Position numbers and translations under genes: made by a program | Notes under the pieces: generated by a model | Told to the model about the DNA's origin: nothing | The model's database searches: none | Seen by the model: only the letters and a program-made list of their open reading frames with translations | Shown here: piece by piece, positions 48,405 to 57,151 of the stretch | Position numbering within the stretch: the first letter of the stretch is position 1 | Layout of the letters: each line of letters opens with the position of its first letter | Assembly: GCF_001598435.1 (NCBI RefSeq) | Contig: NZ_BCYY01000001.1 | Location: forward strand, 372,001-436,000 | DNA from: Sphingomonas pituitosa NBRC 102491 | GTDB taxonomy: Bacteria > Pseudomonadota > Alphaproteobacteria > Sphingomonadales > Sphingomonadaceae | Length of the DNA: 64,000 nucleotides | Direction: 5' to 3'

Positions 48405-49793
48405 ATGCTGTCGATTTTGACCAACACCGGCGCAGCGGATGCGGTACGTGCGCTGAACGCCGCCACCGCCGACGTGCAGGTGCACCAGGAGCGGGTGGCG
48501 ACCGGCAAGCGCGTTAACGGCACCAAGGACGACAGCGCCGATTACGTGACCGCGCAGCAGCTGCGCAGCGATGCCGATGTGCGCCGCGCAATCGGCTCCA
48601 GCATGGCACGCGCAGGGTTCGCGCTCGACGTCGCCAATATGGGTGCCGAGCAGATCAGCAACATTCTCAACAGCATCCGCGAGAAGGCGCTAAGCCTGAG
48701 CGGCAATGACGCCGGTTCGAAAACTGCGCTCTCAAGCGACCTCAAGGCGCTGGTCGACCAGATCGACACCATTGCCAAGAACAGCAATTTCAACGGCATC
48801 AACCTGCTAACCGGGCGACCGGCGACCGTTACCACGACAAGGACGACGACGACCCTGTCGCCGTCCCGGTACGCCCCCCCGGCCCTGCCGACGATGGCAG
48901 CCCTCCCGCCGGGCTCCACGCTCACGCCCAGCGGCACCGGCAGTGTGGTGGAGACGATCACCACCGGCGATCCGCTGCCGAGCTCGGGCGATCCCGAGCT
49001 GGCCGCGAAGACGCTGGGCACCCCGCCGGAAAATGCCAGCGCCAGCTACACCGTATCCGGCGGCACCCAGGCCGGCCGCATGGATGTCGCGTTCAATGCG
49101 TTCGGCGGCGGCGACGTGATGGAGGTGTGGCAGAACGGCGCGCGGATTGCCGCCACCGGCCAGGCCTATGCCGCCGGCGGCGGCGCGGTATCCGCCGGCA
49201 AGGCGGTGCGCGGCGAGAACATCGTCAGCTTCGACTATGATCCGAACAAGGGCGACCTCAGCTTCCGCTTCAATCCGGGCGGCGCCGATGCCGGGACCGC
49301 CTGGGCAGTGACCGGGATCGCGCTCAACGACACCGGCGCGCCGATCGCCAGCAGCTCGACCAGCTCGACCACTAGCCAGGCGAACGGCGCGGTGCCGTTC
49401 AGCTATACCGTGATGACGGGCACGAACGGCGAGAAGATCAGCATCGGCTCTCGCGACCTCTCCTCCAAGGGGCTGGGCCTTGGCGCGGTCGACTGGCTCG
49501 GCGCCCTTACCGGCGCGATGGGGGCGGTGGACGGCGCGAAGGGCCGCGTGAACGAAGCGCTCAGCCATTTCGGCAGCAAGGCCCGCGCCTTCGGCATCGC
49601 CAGTCTGTTCAACACCAAGCTCGGCGACGTGCTCGACATTGCGGTGGGCAACATCGTCGATGCCGATCTCGGCGTCGAATCGGCCAAGCTCCAGTCGGCG
49701 CAGATCAAGCAGCAGCTCGCCGCCAAGGCGCTCTCCATCGCGAACGATCAGCCCAGGATCCTGCTCTCGCTGTTCGACAAGAAGGCCGCTTGA
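48405..49793 (+). CDS. Flagellin
   Basis: 462 residues from ATG 48405 with a GGGGGA tract upstream. Conserved D0/D1 ends: N-terminal LNAATADVQVHQERVATGKRV, then ANMGAEQISNILNSIREKAL and NSNFNGINLLTG; C-terminal NTKLGDVLDIAVGNIVDADL, KLQSAQIKQQLAAKALSIAN. The middle (about 140-390) starts with a Thr/Pro-rich stretch and is variable, as usual for surface-exposed D2/D3. No other flagellar gene is nearby; neighbours are ruvX and pyrB. The N-terminus MLSILTNTGAADAVRAL departs from the common MxxINTN pattern. It could be an accessory filament protein, or a flagellin-like surface protein as described in Sphingomonas sp. A1. Confidence 0.88.
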   Translation: MLSILTNTGAADAVRALNAATADVQVHQERVATGKRVNGTKDDSADYVTAQQLRSDADVRRAIGSSMARAGFALDVANMGAEQISNILNSIREKALSLSGNDAGSKTALSSDLKALVDQIDTIAKNSNFNGINLLTGRPATVTTTRTTTTLSPSRYAPPALPTMAALPPGSTLTPSGTGSVVETITTGDPLPSSGDPELAAKTLGTPPENASASYTVSGGTQAGRMDVAFNAFGGGDVMEVWQNGARIAATGQAYAAGGGAVSAGKAVRGENIVSFDYDPNKGDLSFRFNPGGADAGTAWAVTGIALNDTGAPIASSSTSSTTSQANGAVPFSYTVMTGTNGEKISIGSRDLSSKGLGLGAVDWLGALTGAMGAVDGAKGRVNEALSHFGSKARAFGIASLFNTKLGDVLDIAVGNIVDADLGVESAKLQSAQIKQQLAAKALSIANDQPRILLSLFDKKAA

Positions 49794-49855
49794 CGCGCGC
49801 GGAGCGGAGTCGCAGCCTTGCCTTGGGGCCGCCCCCGCTCTAGGCGGCGGCTTTA

Positions 49856-50845
49856 ATGCACACCTCCGATCATCGCCCCGGTGCCCAGATACAGGGCAGC
49901 GCCGTTTTCCCGCACCGGCACCTCACCGGCATTTCGGGACTCCAGCCGCACGAGATCATGTTCCTGCTCGACGAAGCGGAACAATGGGTCGACGCCAATC
50001 GCAGCCGCGCCAAGAGCGACAAGCGCCTGGAAGGCCTCACCCAGATCAATGCCTTTTTCGAGAATTCGACGCGCACGCTGCTGTCGTTCGAGATCGCCGG
50101 CAAGCGGCTGGGCGCCGACGTCGTCAACATGCACGCCGCGCAGAGCAGCGTGAAGAAGGGCGAGACGCTGATCGACACCGCCGTCACGCTCAACGCGATG
50201 CGCGCGGACGTGATCGTGATCCGCCACGCCAGTTCCGGCGCGGTGCGGCTGATCGCCGACAAGGTCGATTGCCCGGTGCTCAACGCCGGCGACGGCTGGC
50301 ACGAACACCCCACCCAGGCGCTGCTCGACGCGCTCACCATCCGGAGACGTCGTGGGAACGTGGCAGGTCAACGCGTGGTGATTTGTGGCGACATCCTCCA
50401 CAGCCGCGTCGCCCGCTCGAACATCCTCGCGCTCACCGCGCTGGCCGCCGAGGTCCGCGTCGTCGCCCCCTCGACGCTGATGCCGCCTGCGATGGACCGG
50501 ATGTTCGTCACCCCCTTCACCGATTTCGACGCCGCGCTCGAAGGCGCCGACGTGGTGATGATGCTCCGCGTCCAGAACGAGCGCATGGACGGCGGCTACA
50601 TCCCTTCGACTCGCGAGTTCCACATGCGCTACGGCCTCACCCCCGAACGCCTCGCTAGGGCCAAGCCCGATGCGCTGGTGATGCACCCGGGCCCGATGAA
50701 CCGCGGCGTCGAGATCGATTCGATCGTCGCCGACCATCCCGAGCGCAGCGCGATCACCGAACAGGTGGAGATGGGCGTGGCGGTCCGCATGGCCTGCCTC
50801 GACGTGCTGACCCGACGATCGCGCGGCGTGGAGGGCTGGGCATGA
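49856..50845 (+). CDS. pyrB: Aspartate carbamoyltransferase catalytic subunit
   Basis: 329 residues. It condenses carbamoyl phosphate with aspartate in pyrimidine synthesis. Motifs: [15 protein letters not shown] (carbamoyl phosphate loop), [38 protein letters not shown] and [12 protein letters not shown]. No clear SD precedes ATG 49856. A GCCGCC/GGCGGC hairpin (49829-49848) lies directly upstream and may end the flagellin transcript or shape translation. It overlaps the pyrC-like gene by 4 bases, as in pseudomonad-type pyrBC' pairs. No pyrI regulatory subunit is present. Confidence 0.97.
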   Translation: MHTSDHRPGAQIQGSAVFPHRHLTGISGLQPHEIMFLLDEAEQWVDANRSRAKSDKRLEGLTQINAFFENSTRTLLSFEIAGKRLGADVVNMHAAQSSVKKGETLIDTAVTLNAMRADVIVIRHASSGAVRLIADKVDCPVLNAGDGWHEHPTQALLDALTIRRRRGNVAGQRVVICGDILHSRVARSNILALTALAAEVRVVAPSTLMPPAMDRMFVTPFTDFDAALEGADVVMMLRVQNERMDGGYIPSTREFHMRYGLTPERLARAKPDALVMHPGPMNRGVEIDSIVADHPERSAITEQVEMGVAVRMACLDVLTRRSRGVEGWA

Positions 50846-52062
50846 GCAGCATCCTCTTCCGCAACGCCAGGCTGGTATGTCCCGAGGGGGGCCTGTCCGA
50901 GGGCGACCTGCTGGTCCAGGGCGACACCATCGCCGCCGTCGGCCAGGTAGATGCGCCTGCCGATGCCGAGATCGTCGATGTCACCGGCAAGATACTTGCC
51001 CCCGCGCTGATCGATCTCGGCGTGTTCGCGGTCGACAAGGGTGCCTGCCGCTTTGGCGGCATCGCCCGCGTCGGCCTGATGCCCGATCAGTCGCCGGTAC
51101 TCGACGATCCCGGCATCGTCCGCCGTGCCGCCGTCTCGGGCAAGCCGCAGCTCTGGGTCCACCCGCTCGCCGCCGCGACGCAGGGTCTCAAGGGCGAGGA
51201 TCTCGCGGAGATCGCGATCAACGCCTCGGCCGGCGCGCGCGCCATCGCCACCGGCCGCCGCTGGATCGCCAACGCCGGCACGATGCGCAAGACGCTGCTC
51301 TATGCGCGCGACCTCAACCTCACCGTCGTCACCCATGCCGAAGATGGCGGGCTGGCCGACGGCACCGTCGCTACCGCCGGCGAGACAGCCGCGCGGCTGG
51401 GCCTGCCGAGCGCGCCGGCGATCGCCGAGCCGCTCGCCATCGCCCGCGACCTGATGCTCGCCGAGGAAACCGGCGCCAAGCTCCACTTCCGCCAGGTGAC
51501 GACGGCGGCAGGCTTCGACCTGATCCGCGCCGCCAAGCGCCGCGGCGTGCAGGTCACCTGCGGCATCACCCCCGCGCACCTGCTGCTGTCGGACATCGCG
51601 ATCAGCGACTTCCGCACCTTCGCCCGCCTGTCGCCCCCCTTGCGCGACGAGAGCGATCGCCAGGCGGCGCTGGCGGCGGTGGCGGATGGCACGGTGGACG
51701 TGATCGCCTCCGGCCATGATCCGCGCGGCCCGGAGGCCAAACGCCTGCCCTTCGCCGATGCAGAACCCGGCATGGCGGGTGCCGAGACGCTGCTGGCCCT
51801 GTCGCTCACGCTGGTGCGCGACGGCAAGCTCAGCCTGGACCGGCTGTTCGCGCTGCTGGCGGCCAACCCGGCGAAGATCCTGGGGCTGAAGAGCGGCGCG
51901 CTCAAGCCCGGCCTGCCGGCGGACCTGATCGTCCTCGATCCGGAAACGCCCTGGGTGATCGATGCGCGCAAGATGAACGCGCGCGCCGGCAACACGCCGT
52001 TCGATCGCCTGCCCACCCAGGGCCGGGTACTGCAGCTCTACAAGGGCGGCGCGCTGGTCTGA
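50842..52062 (+). CDS. Dihydroorotase-like protein lacking the metal-binding histidines
   Basis: 406 residues, dihydroorotase fold with intact PyrC-type ends ([14 protein letters not shown] ... [27 protein letters not shown]). The key metal motif HxH expected after APALID is replaced by [11 protein letters not shown]. The TDHAPH-type motif reads ASGHDPRG, and the HVST-type histidine region is HFRQVTT. Active zinc-dependent catalysis is therefore unlikely. In Pseudomonas an inactive PyrC' encoded right after pyrB is a structural partner of aspartate carbamoyltransferase, and this gene has the same position and 4-base overlap. A functional pyrC must lie elsewhere. Confidence 0.88.
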   Translation: MSSILFRNARLVCPEGGLSEGDLLVQGDTIAAVGQVDAPADAEIVDVTGKILAPALIDLGVFAVDKGACRFGGIARVGLMPDQSPVLDDPGIVRRAAVSGKPQLWVHPLAAATQGLKGEDLAEIAINASAGARAIATGRRWIANAGTMRKTLLYARDLNLTVVTHAEDGGLADGTVATAGETAARLGLPSAPAIAEPLAIARDLMLAEETGAKLHFRQVTTAAGFDLIRAAKRRGVQVTCGITPAHLLLSDIAISDFRTFARLSPPLRDESDRQAALAAVADGTVDVIASGHDPRGPEAKRLPFADAEPGMAGAETLLALSLTLVRDGKLSLDRLFALLAANPAKILGLKSGALKPGLPADLIVLDPETPWVIDARKMNARAGNTPFDRLPTQGRVLQLYKGGALV

Positions 52063-52066
52063 GCGA

Positions 52067-53314
52067 TCAGCGCGCGGCGACGCCGATGCGGGAGGCGGGC
52101 TTATACCAGCTCGCCACCGCGTCGCCCGCCGCCATGCGCACGAAGCAGCTGCCGCCGCCGGTCTTCACCGCCCGGCACAGCGAATCGGCATCCGGGCGGG
52201 CAAACCCGCCGACCGACAGCCGGTAGAGGCTGGTGGCTGCGCTCGGCACCGTCGCACCCTGCGGCTTGTGGCGGCCAAGCGCGGCAACGCGGCCGCTCAG
52301 CTTCTGCCATGCATCGCGCGCGGCGCCGGCGTTGGCAAAGGCGCCCAGCTGGACGACATAGGGTCCCGCTACGACGCGTACCGGCGCCGGCTTCGGCGGC
52401 AACGGCTTCGCAGGCCTGGCAGCGGCCACCCGGACCGGTGCGGGACTAAAGACGGGCGTCGGCGCCGCATCCTGCGCCGGCATGATTGCGGGCTCGACCT
52501 GGGGCTCGGGTTGCGGCTCCGGCGCAGCCAGCGGTGCCGGCGCAGGCGCAGGCGTCAGGGCCGCAAGGTTGGGCTGCCGCGCCAATGCAAGCGCAACGGG
52601 CTGGCCACCGTCCTGCACCGCCTGGACGCCGAGCAGCGCGGCCACCTGGTCATAGGCATTGGCTGGTCGCGCGAAGTTCGCCCATTGCAGCATGCGGGCA
52701 TTGAGCTGGTCCGGTGCGACATCCATCGCCGCCACGGCTTTCGCTTCGCCCCAGCGGCCGGAGAGCGCCAGCGCCAATGCGAAATTCTGCCGGGTACGCG
52801 CGGTCGCATCGGGCGCACGCACGGCCGGGGCCAGGATCTCGACAGCGGCATTCGGGTTCCCCGCCAGCGCAGTAGCGAGACCCAGGTCGGTGGCCGGGAT
52901 GCGCGCCGCATGGGCCTGAAGCAGATTGCGCGCGCCGCCCCAATCGCCGGTTCCGATACTGGCAAGCGCAAGGCTCAGTGCCGCGCGGCCATCCTCCGGG
53001 TTGAGCACCAGCGCATCGCGAAGCGCCTCGGACGCCGAGGCGAAGCGGCCGGCAAGCAGATAGGCCTGGCCCAGCAACGCGCGATAGTCGCCGCGCTGGG
53101 GGTCGTTCGCCACCGCCTGCTCGGCATGGGCAACGGCCGCCGCCGCCTTTCGTGCGGCAAGTGCCTTCTGCGCCGAACGGGCTTCACGCGCGGCCTTCTG
53201 CGCGTTCGGCGCCGCCGTGGCGAAAGCGGCCCCGTGCACCGCCATCCCGGTGGCGCCCGCACTGCCGAGCGCGAGCAGCACGGCGCCGATCGAAAGCAAA
53301 CTACGCGACTTCAT
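52067..53314 (-). CDS. Exported TPR protein with C-terminal SPOR domain
   Basis: 415 residues. N-terminal signal or anchor (LLSIGAVLLALGSAGATGMA), a helical Ala/Lys stretch, TPR-type repeats (about 60-200: ADPQ-like NDPQRGDYRALLGQAYLLAG, LNPEDGRAALSLALASIG), a Pro-rich linker and a SPOR domain (VVQLGAFANAGAARDAWQKL ... YRLSVGGFARPDADSLC). SPOR domains bind peptidoglycan stripped of stem peptides at septa. Third gene of parA-118aa-SPOR, overlapping the previous gene by 4 bases, which links it to a cell-division or segregation process. Convergent with the pyrC-like gene, 4 bases apart. Confidence 0.85.
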   Translation of the reverse strand: MKSRSLLSIGAVLLALGSAGATGMAVHGAAFATAAPNAQKAAREARSAQKALAARKAAAAVAHAEQAVANDPQRGDYRALLGQAYLLAGRFASASEALRDALVLNPEDGRAALSLALASIGTGDWGGARNLLQAHAARIPATDLGLATALAGNPNAAVEILAPAVRAPDATARTRQNFALALALSGRWGEAKAVAAMDVAPDQLNARMLQWANFARPANAYDQVAALLGVQAVQDGGQPVALALARQPNLAALTPAPAPAPLAAPEPQPEPQVEPAIMPAQDAAPTPVFSPAPVRVAAARPAKPLPPKPAPVRVVAGPYVVQLGAFANAGAARDAWQKLSGRVAALGRHKPQGATVPSAATSLYRLSVGGFARPDADSLCRAVKTGGGSCFVRMAAGDAVASWYKPASRIGVAAR

Positions 53315-53667
53315 ATCTGGCTTCGTCCTTCGATCGCGGCGATTCGGCGCACGAGCGGTTCGAGCTCGGCCATGTCATCCAGCATCATGTCGATCGCGTC
53401 GGTCACCAACTGCTGGGCCGAGCGTCCCGTAACCGCGGCGGCCAGCCGCAGCCGCAGCCGGCGCTCCGCATCCAGCCGCAGGGTGAATGCCGCCCTGCCC
53501 TTCGTCGCACGTGCGGTGCGGACGAGCCGCTCCGCCAGCGCATCGGACGGCGCAGCAGCGTCGTCCTCGACAAGGGCGAGCACCGGCCTGCGTGCGATCC
53601 CCTTGCGGGCGAGCAGCCCTCCGCTCAGCGCGGCGACGGGCCTGGGAAGGTCGTCGGCCGGCTTCAC
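53311..53667 (-). CDS. Small protein between ParA and SPOR genes, RHH-like C-terminus
   Basis: 118 residues from GTG 53667 in GTGA, overlapping the parA stop. The segment FTLRLDAERRLRLRLAAAVT then SAQQLVTDAIDMML has the strand-helix-helix pattern of ribbon-helix-helix proteins (a LRL-D-x4-R-L-RLAA start is typical). It may therefore bind DNA as a partner of the ParA-like ATPase, but no family is certain. The N-terminal 60 residues are Ala/Arg-rich. The 4-base overlaps on both sides imply tight co-expression in the three-gene unit. Confidence 0.75.
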   Translation of the reverse strand: MKPADDLPRPVAALSGGLLARKGIARRPVLALVEDDAAAPSDALAERLVRTARATKGRAAFTLRLDAERRLRLRLAAAVTGRSAQQLVTDAIDMMLDDMAELEPLVRRIAAIEGRSQI

Positions 53668-54377
53668 GGCACCACCCGGCGACCGAAGCCGCCCACCGGT
53701 CGCGCTGCCGCGAAGGTCGCAGCAGCTGCAGGCGCCGCGAACACGGTGCGTCGGAAATTCTTTTCGAGCCGGTCCGACACATAGGCCCAGAGGCCCTCCA
53801 CCTCGGCGGCGGACTTGCTGCCGGCGTCCACCTCCATGACCGTCCGCCCGTCGATCATCGATCCGGCGAAATCGGTGCGGTGGTGCAGCATCATCGGCGC
53901 GACCGTGCCGTGCTGGGAGAGCGCCAGCGCGGCCTCGGCGGTGATCCGCGCGTTCGGCGTGGCGGCGTTGACGACGAAAAGGAGCGGCTTGTGCGCCCGC
54001 TCGCACAGCTCCACCGTGGCCCCCACCGCGCGAAGGTCGTGCGGGCTTGGCCGCGTGGGGATGACGATCAGTTCGGCGACCTGGATGACGGTGAAGATCG
54101 CCGGCGTGATCGCCGGCGGCGTGTCGATCACGACCAGCCGGAAGCCCTGCTGGCGCAGCACCTCGATGTCGGCGGCCAGACGCGCGATCGTCGTCTGGGC
54201 AAGGGCAGGAAGCTCGGCCTCGCGCTCGTTCCACCAGTCGGTCAGCGAGCCTTGCGGATCGAGATCGATCATCGCGACCGGGCCGGCGCCGCTGCGCTGC
54301 GCCTGCACCGCCAGATGGCCGGACAAGGTCGTCTTGCCCGATCCACCCTTTTGCGAAGCCAGCGCCAGAACGCGCAT
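53664..54377 (-). CDS. ParA-family P-loop ATPase
   Basis: 237 residues from ATG 54377 (MRVLALASQKGGSGKTT). Deviant Walker A KGGSGKT with both lysines, Walker B-like VVIDTPPA and the DLDPQGS motif mark the ParA/MinD superfamily, whose members position DNA or proteins by cycling on the nucleoid or membrane. No amphipathic MinD tail is present, and a partner parB is not adjacent, so this is not the core chromosomal parAB. Association with an RHH-like and a SPOR protein suggests a division or envelope role. First gene of the operon; divergent from the Sel1-SPOR gene. Confidence 0.88.
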   Translation of the reverse strand: MRVLALASQKGGSGKTTLSGHLAVQAQRSGAGPVAMIDLDPQGSLTDWWNEREAELPALAQTTIARLAADIEVLRQQGFRLVVIDTPPAITPAIFTVIQVAELIVIPTRPSPHDLRAVGATVELCERAHKPLLFVVNAATPNARITAEAALALSQHGTVAPMMLHHRTDFAGSMIDGRTVMEVDAGSKSAAEVEGLWAYVSDRLEKNFRRTVFAAPAAAATFAAARPVGGFGRRVVP

Positions 54378-54514
54378 CCACCCTCTCGAAATCGACGGAA
54401 ACTCGCGCAATGCTTGGCACAAGCGCGGATAAGATCGAGTTAACGGGGGGACGCTAAGCGGCTAAGCCACGGAGCGCCGTACAAAAGGGCGAACGAACAG
54501 GGGATTATTACGTC

Positions 54515-55462
54515 ATGCGCATGGCTGCCGCATTGCTTCTTCTTGCTGGTCTGGGCGTTCCAGCCGCCGCCCGTGCGCAGGACGCCGCCGTGAAGGCCGG
54601 CGTGGAGGCCTATGACCGCGGCGACTATGCCGGCGCGATGCGCGCCTGGCGATCCGCGGCGGAAAAGGGCGATGCGGACGCGCAGTACAATATCGGACAA
54701 ATCTACAAGCTGGGCCGCGGCGTGCCCGTCGATATGGTGGAAGCAGAGAAATGGTACCGGCTCGCCGCGCTCCAGGGCCATGACCTGGGCGAGGCGAATT
54801 ACGGCATGATGCTGTTCGAGAATGGCAAGCGCGAGGCCGCGGTGCCGTGGCTCGAGCGTGCCGTCGGCCAAGGAGAGCCGCGCGCGCAATATCTGCTGGG
54901 GGTGATGCTGTTCAACGGTGACGGTATCGCGAAGAACTGGGTCCGCGCCTATGCGCTGATGCTGCGCGCCTCGGCCGGGGGGCTGGAGGCTGCCACGCGC
55001 ACCATCGCCCAGATGGACCAGTTTATTTCGGCCGCCGATCGCCAGGCCGGGCGCAGCCTCGCGCAACGGTATGAAAACGACGCCCGCATGGCGGCGAAGC
55101 CTGTTCCTGCTAGCGCTTCCGCCCGGCATGGCCCGGCCGCTCCTGCGCCGGCAAGCGCGTCGAAGGCGCCTCCTGCCCCCGCCGGTGCGCGAACGCCCCA
55201 ACCGGCAGCTTCGACCGCGCCCAAGGCCGCGGGCCCCGTACCGCGCGCAATCGGCAACTGGCGCGTGCAGCTCGGCGCCTTCGCGACCCCGGGCAACGCC
55301 GAACGGCTCTGGGGCCAGATCCGCGCGCGCTTTCCAGGGCGCCAGCCCTTCTACCCCAAGTCCGGCCAGATCACCCGCCTGCTGGTGGGACCCTTCGCAT
55401 CGCAGGCCGAAGCCCAAAAAGCCTGTGGCGCTATCAAGCCCTGCATGGCAGTCCGGCCCTGA
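54515..55462 (+). CDS. Exported Sel1-repeat protein with SPOR domain
   Basis: 315 residues. Signal peptide MRMAAALLLLAGLGVPAAARAQ, then Sel1-like repeats (GDYAGAMRAWRSAAEKGDADAQYNIGQIY, then KWYRLAALQGHDLGEANYGM and similar). A Pro/Ala-rich linker at about 195-245 leads to a SPOR domain (WRVQLGAFATPGNAERLWGQI ... RLLVGPFASQAEAQKAC). Likely periplasmic, septal peptidoglycan binding. It is the second SPOR protein beside the parA gene, on the other side of a 137-base divergent region, so the two units probably serve one process. Confidence 0.88.
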   Translation: MRMAAALLLLAGLGVPAAARAQDAAVKAGVEAYDRGDYAGAMRAWRSAAEKGDADAQYNIGQIYKLGRGVPVDMVEAEKWYRLAALQGHDLGEANYGMMLFENGKREAAVPWLERAVGQGEPRAQYLLGVMLFNGDGIAKNWVRAYALMLRASAGGLEAATRTIAQMDQFISAADRQAGRSLAQRYENDARMAAKPVPASASARHGPAAPAPASASKAPPAPAGARTPQPAASTAPKAAGPVPRAIGNWRVQLGAFATPGNAERLWGQIRARFPGRQPFYPKSGQITRLLVGPFASQAEAQKACGAIKPCMAVRP

Positions 55463-55473
55463 CAGGGAGACAG

Positions 55474-56268
55474 ATGATGCAGCGATCCATCCTATGCGCG
55501 GCCGCTCTGCTGGTGTTCGCCGCGCCGGCGCACGCCCAATCCGAGGGCGAGAACGCGCCGCGGCGGTATCGCATCGCCATCGGCGCGCAGGTCGTGCCGA
55601 GCTACCCGGGCGCCGACCACAATGCCGTGCGGCCGCTACTCGACTTCGCCACGGCGCGCGGCGATGCGCAGTTCAAATATGAAGCGGCCGACGAAAGCCC
55701 GAACATCTCGCTCTACGATCGCGGCGGCTTCGAGGCCGGAATCGCGGTCGGGCTGCAGAGCGCGCGTACCCGGCAGCGTGTCGGCGCCGATCTCAGCAAG
55801 GTCGGCTTCTCGGTCGAGCCGGGGATCTTCGCCAGCTATTATCTGGCCCCGCAGATCCGCGCCTATGGCGAACTCCGCCAGGGCGTGAGCGGGCACAAGG
55901 GCGGCGTCGCCATGCTGGCGCTCGACTATGTGCAGCGCGATGGCGATCGCTGGCTGCTCGCCATCGGCCCGCGCGTGAACCTGTCGGACGCGAAATATCG
56001 TCGCGCGTATTTCGAGGTCACGCAGCGCGACGCGACCGCGGCGGGGATTCCGGTCTATAAGGTCGGCGACAATGTCGTGCACAGCGCGGGCCTTGCCGCC
56101 ACCGGCACCCGCCAGCTGACGGCGCGCTGGGGCCTCTACGGCTATCTCGGCTATGAGCGGCTGACCGGCGACGCTGCCCGCTCCCCGGTGACCCAGCGGC
56201 TGGGTTCGAAGAACCAGTTCTCCGGCGGCCTGGCGCTCAGCTACACTTTCGGGCGCGGAGTGCGCTGA
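55474..56268 (+). CDS. MipA/OmpV family outer membrane protein
   Basis: 264 residues with signal peptide MQRSILCAAALLVFAAPAHAQ region. The mature part alternates as a small beta-barrel (RYRIAIGAQVVPSYPGADH, GFEAGIAVGLQSARTRQR, WGLYGYLGYERLTGDAARSP) and ends in the aromatic/charged LSYTFGRGVR. MipA in E. coli links a murein synthase and a hydrolase to the outer membrane; OmpV relatives are outer membrane proteins of less clear role. It follows the Sel1-SPOR gene by 11 bases, so the two are probably cotranscribed and act in the envelope. Convergent with serB. Confidence 0.9.
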   Translation: MMQRSILCAAALLVFAAPAHAQSEGENAPRRYRIAIGAQVVPSYPGADHNAVRPLLDFATARGDAQFKYEAADESPNISLYDRGGFEAGIAVGLQSARTRQRVGADLSKVGFSVEPGIFASYYLAPQIRAYGELRQGVSGHKGGVAMLALDYVQRDGDRWLLAIGPRVNLSDAKYRRAYFEVTQRDATAAGIPVYKVGDNVVHSAGLAATGTRQLTARWGLYGYLGYERLTGDAARSPVTQRLGSKNQFSGGLALSYTFGRGVR

Positions 56269-56272
56269 GGCC

Positions 56273-57151
56273 TCAGCCGGTGACCCAGTCGGCGCGGGCG
56301 ATGCCCTGGGCATAGAGCAGCGCCGTCAGGTCGCCATGGTCGATCCGCGCACCGGCGGCCGCTGCGACGATCGGCTTGGCATGATAGGCGACACCCAGCC
56401 CCGCCTTGCGGATCATCGCGAGGTCGTTGGCGCCGTCGCCCACCGCCATGGTCTGCTCCGGCGCGAGGCCCAGCTCCGCCATCGCGCCGAGCAGCGTGGT
56501 CTCCTTGGTGCCGCTGTCGACGATCGGCCTGGTCACGGTGCCGGTGAGCTTGCCGTCCTCGATCTCCAGCACATTGGCGATCCGCCGGTCGAAGCCGATG
56601 CGGGTGCCGACCGGCTCGGCAAAGCGGGTGAAGCCGCCCGAGACAAGGATGGTGTGGGCGCCGCGCGCGCGCATCGTCTGCACCAAGACCTCTGCACCCG
56701 GCATCAGCCGCACACGTTCTTCGAGGCAGCGATCGATCGCGCTCTCCGGCAGGCCCTTGAGCAGCGCCACGCGGGCATCGAGTGCCGAGGCGAAGTCCAG
56801 CTCGCCGCGCATCGCCCGCTCGGTCACCTCGGCGATCTGCGGCTTGATGCCGGCATAATCGGCCAGCTCGTCGATGCATTCGACGGTGATCATCGTCGAA
56901 TCCATGTCGGCGACGAGCAGCCTTTTCGTGCGATGGGCCTCCACCTGCACGATCACGTCGACACCGGGGAACGCGCCCTCCAGCGCCGCACGCGCCGCGT
57001 CGGGCTGCGCCGCAAAAGGAAGATCCGCCGAGACGCCCTCGTCGAGCCAGCGACAGCTACCGGGTGCGCACCCCGCTGCCACGAGGCGATCGGCGGCCGT
57101 GTCCAGCTGCCCTGACGAAAGACCTTCTGCTATCAGCGTCGCAATGAACAT
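56273..57151 (-). CDS. serB: Phosphoserine phosphatase
   Basis: 292 residues from ATG 57151. Last step of serine synthesis. HAD hallmarks: DMDSTMITVECIDELAD with the nucleophile Asp, LVSGGFTRFAEPV, and VGDGANDLAMIRKAGLGVAYHAKP. An N-terminal ACT-like region of about 80 residues precedes the catalytic domain, as in other proteobacterial SerB. The start codon overlaps the start region of miaA, which runs the other way, so neither gene has a private leader. Four bases separate its stop from the MipA-type gene. Confidence 0.95.
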   Translation of the reverse strand: MFIATLIAEGLSSGQLDTAADRLVAAGCAPGSCRWLDEGVSADLPFAAQPDAARAALEGAFPGVDVIVQVEAHRTKRLLVADMDSTMITVECIDELADYAGIKPQIAEVTERAMRGELDFASALDARVALLKGLPESAIDRCLEERVRLMPGAEVLVQTMRARGAHTILVSGGFTRFAEPVGTRIGFDRRIANVLEIEDGKLTGTVTRPIVDSGTKETTLLGAMAELGLAPEQTMAVGDGANDLAMIRKAGLGVAYHAKPIVAAAAGARIDHGDLTALLYAQGIARADWVTG

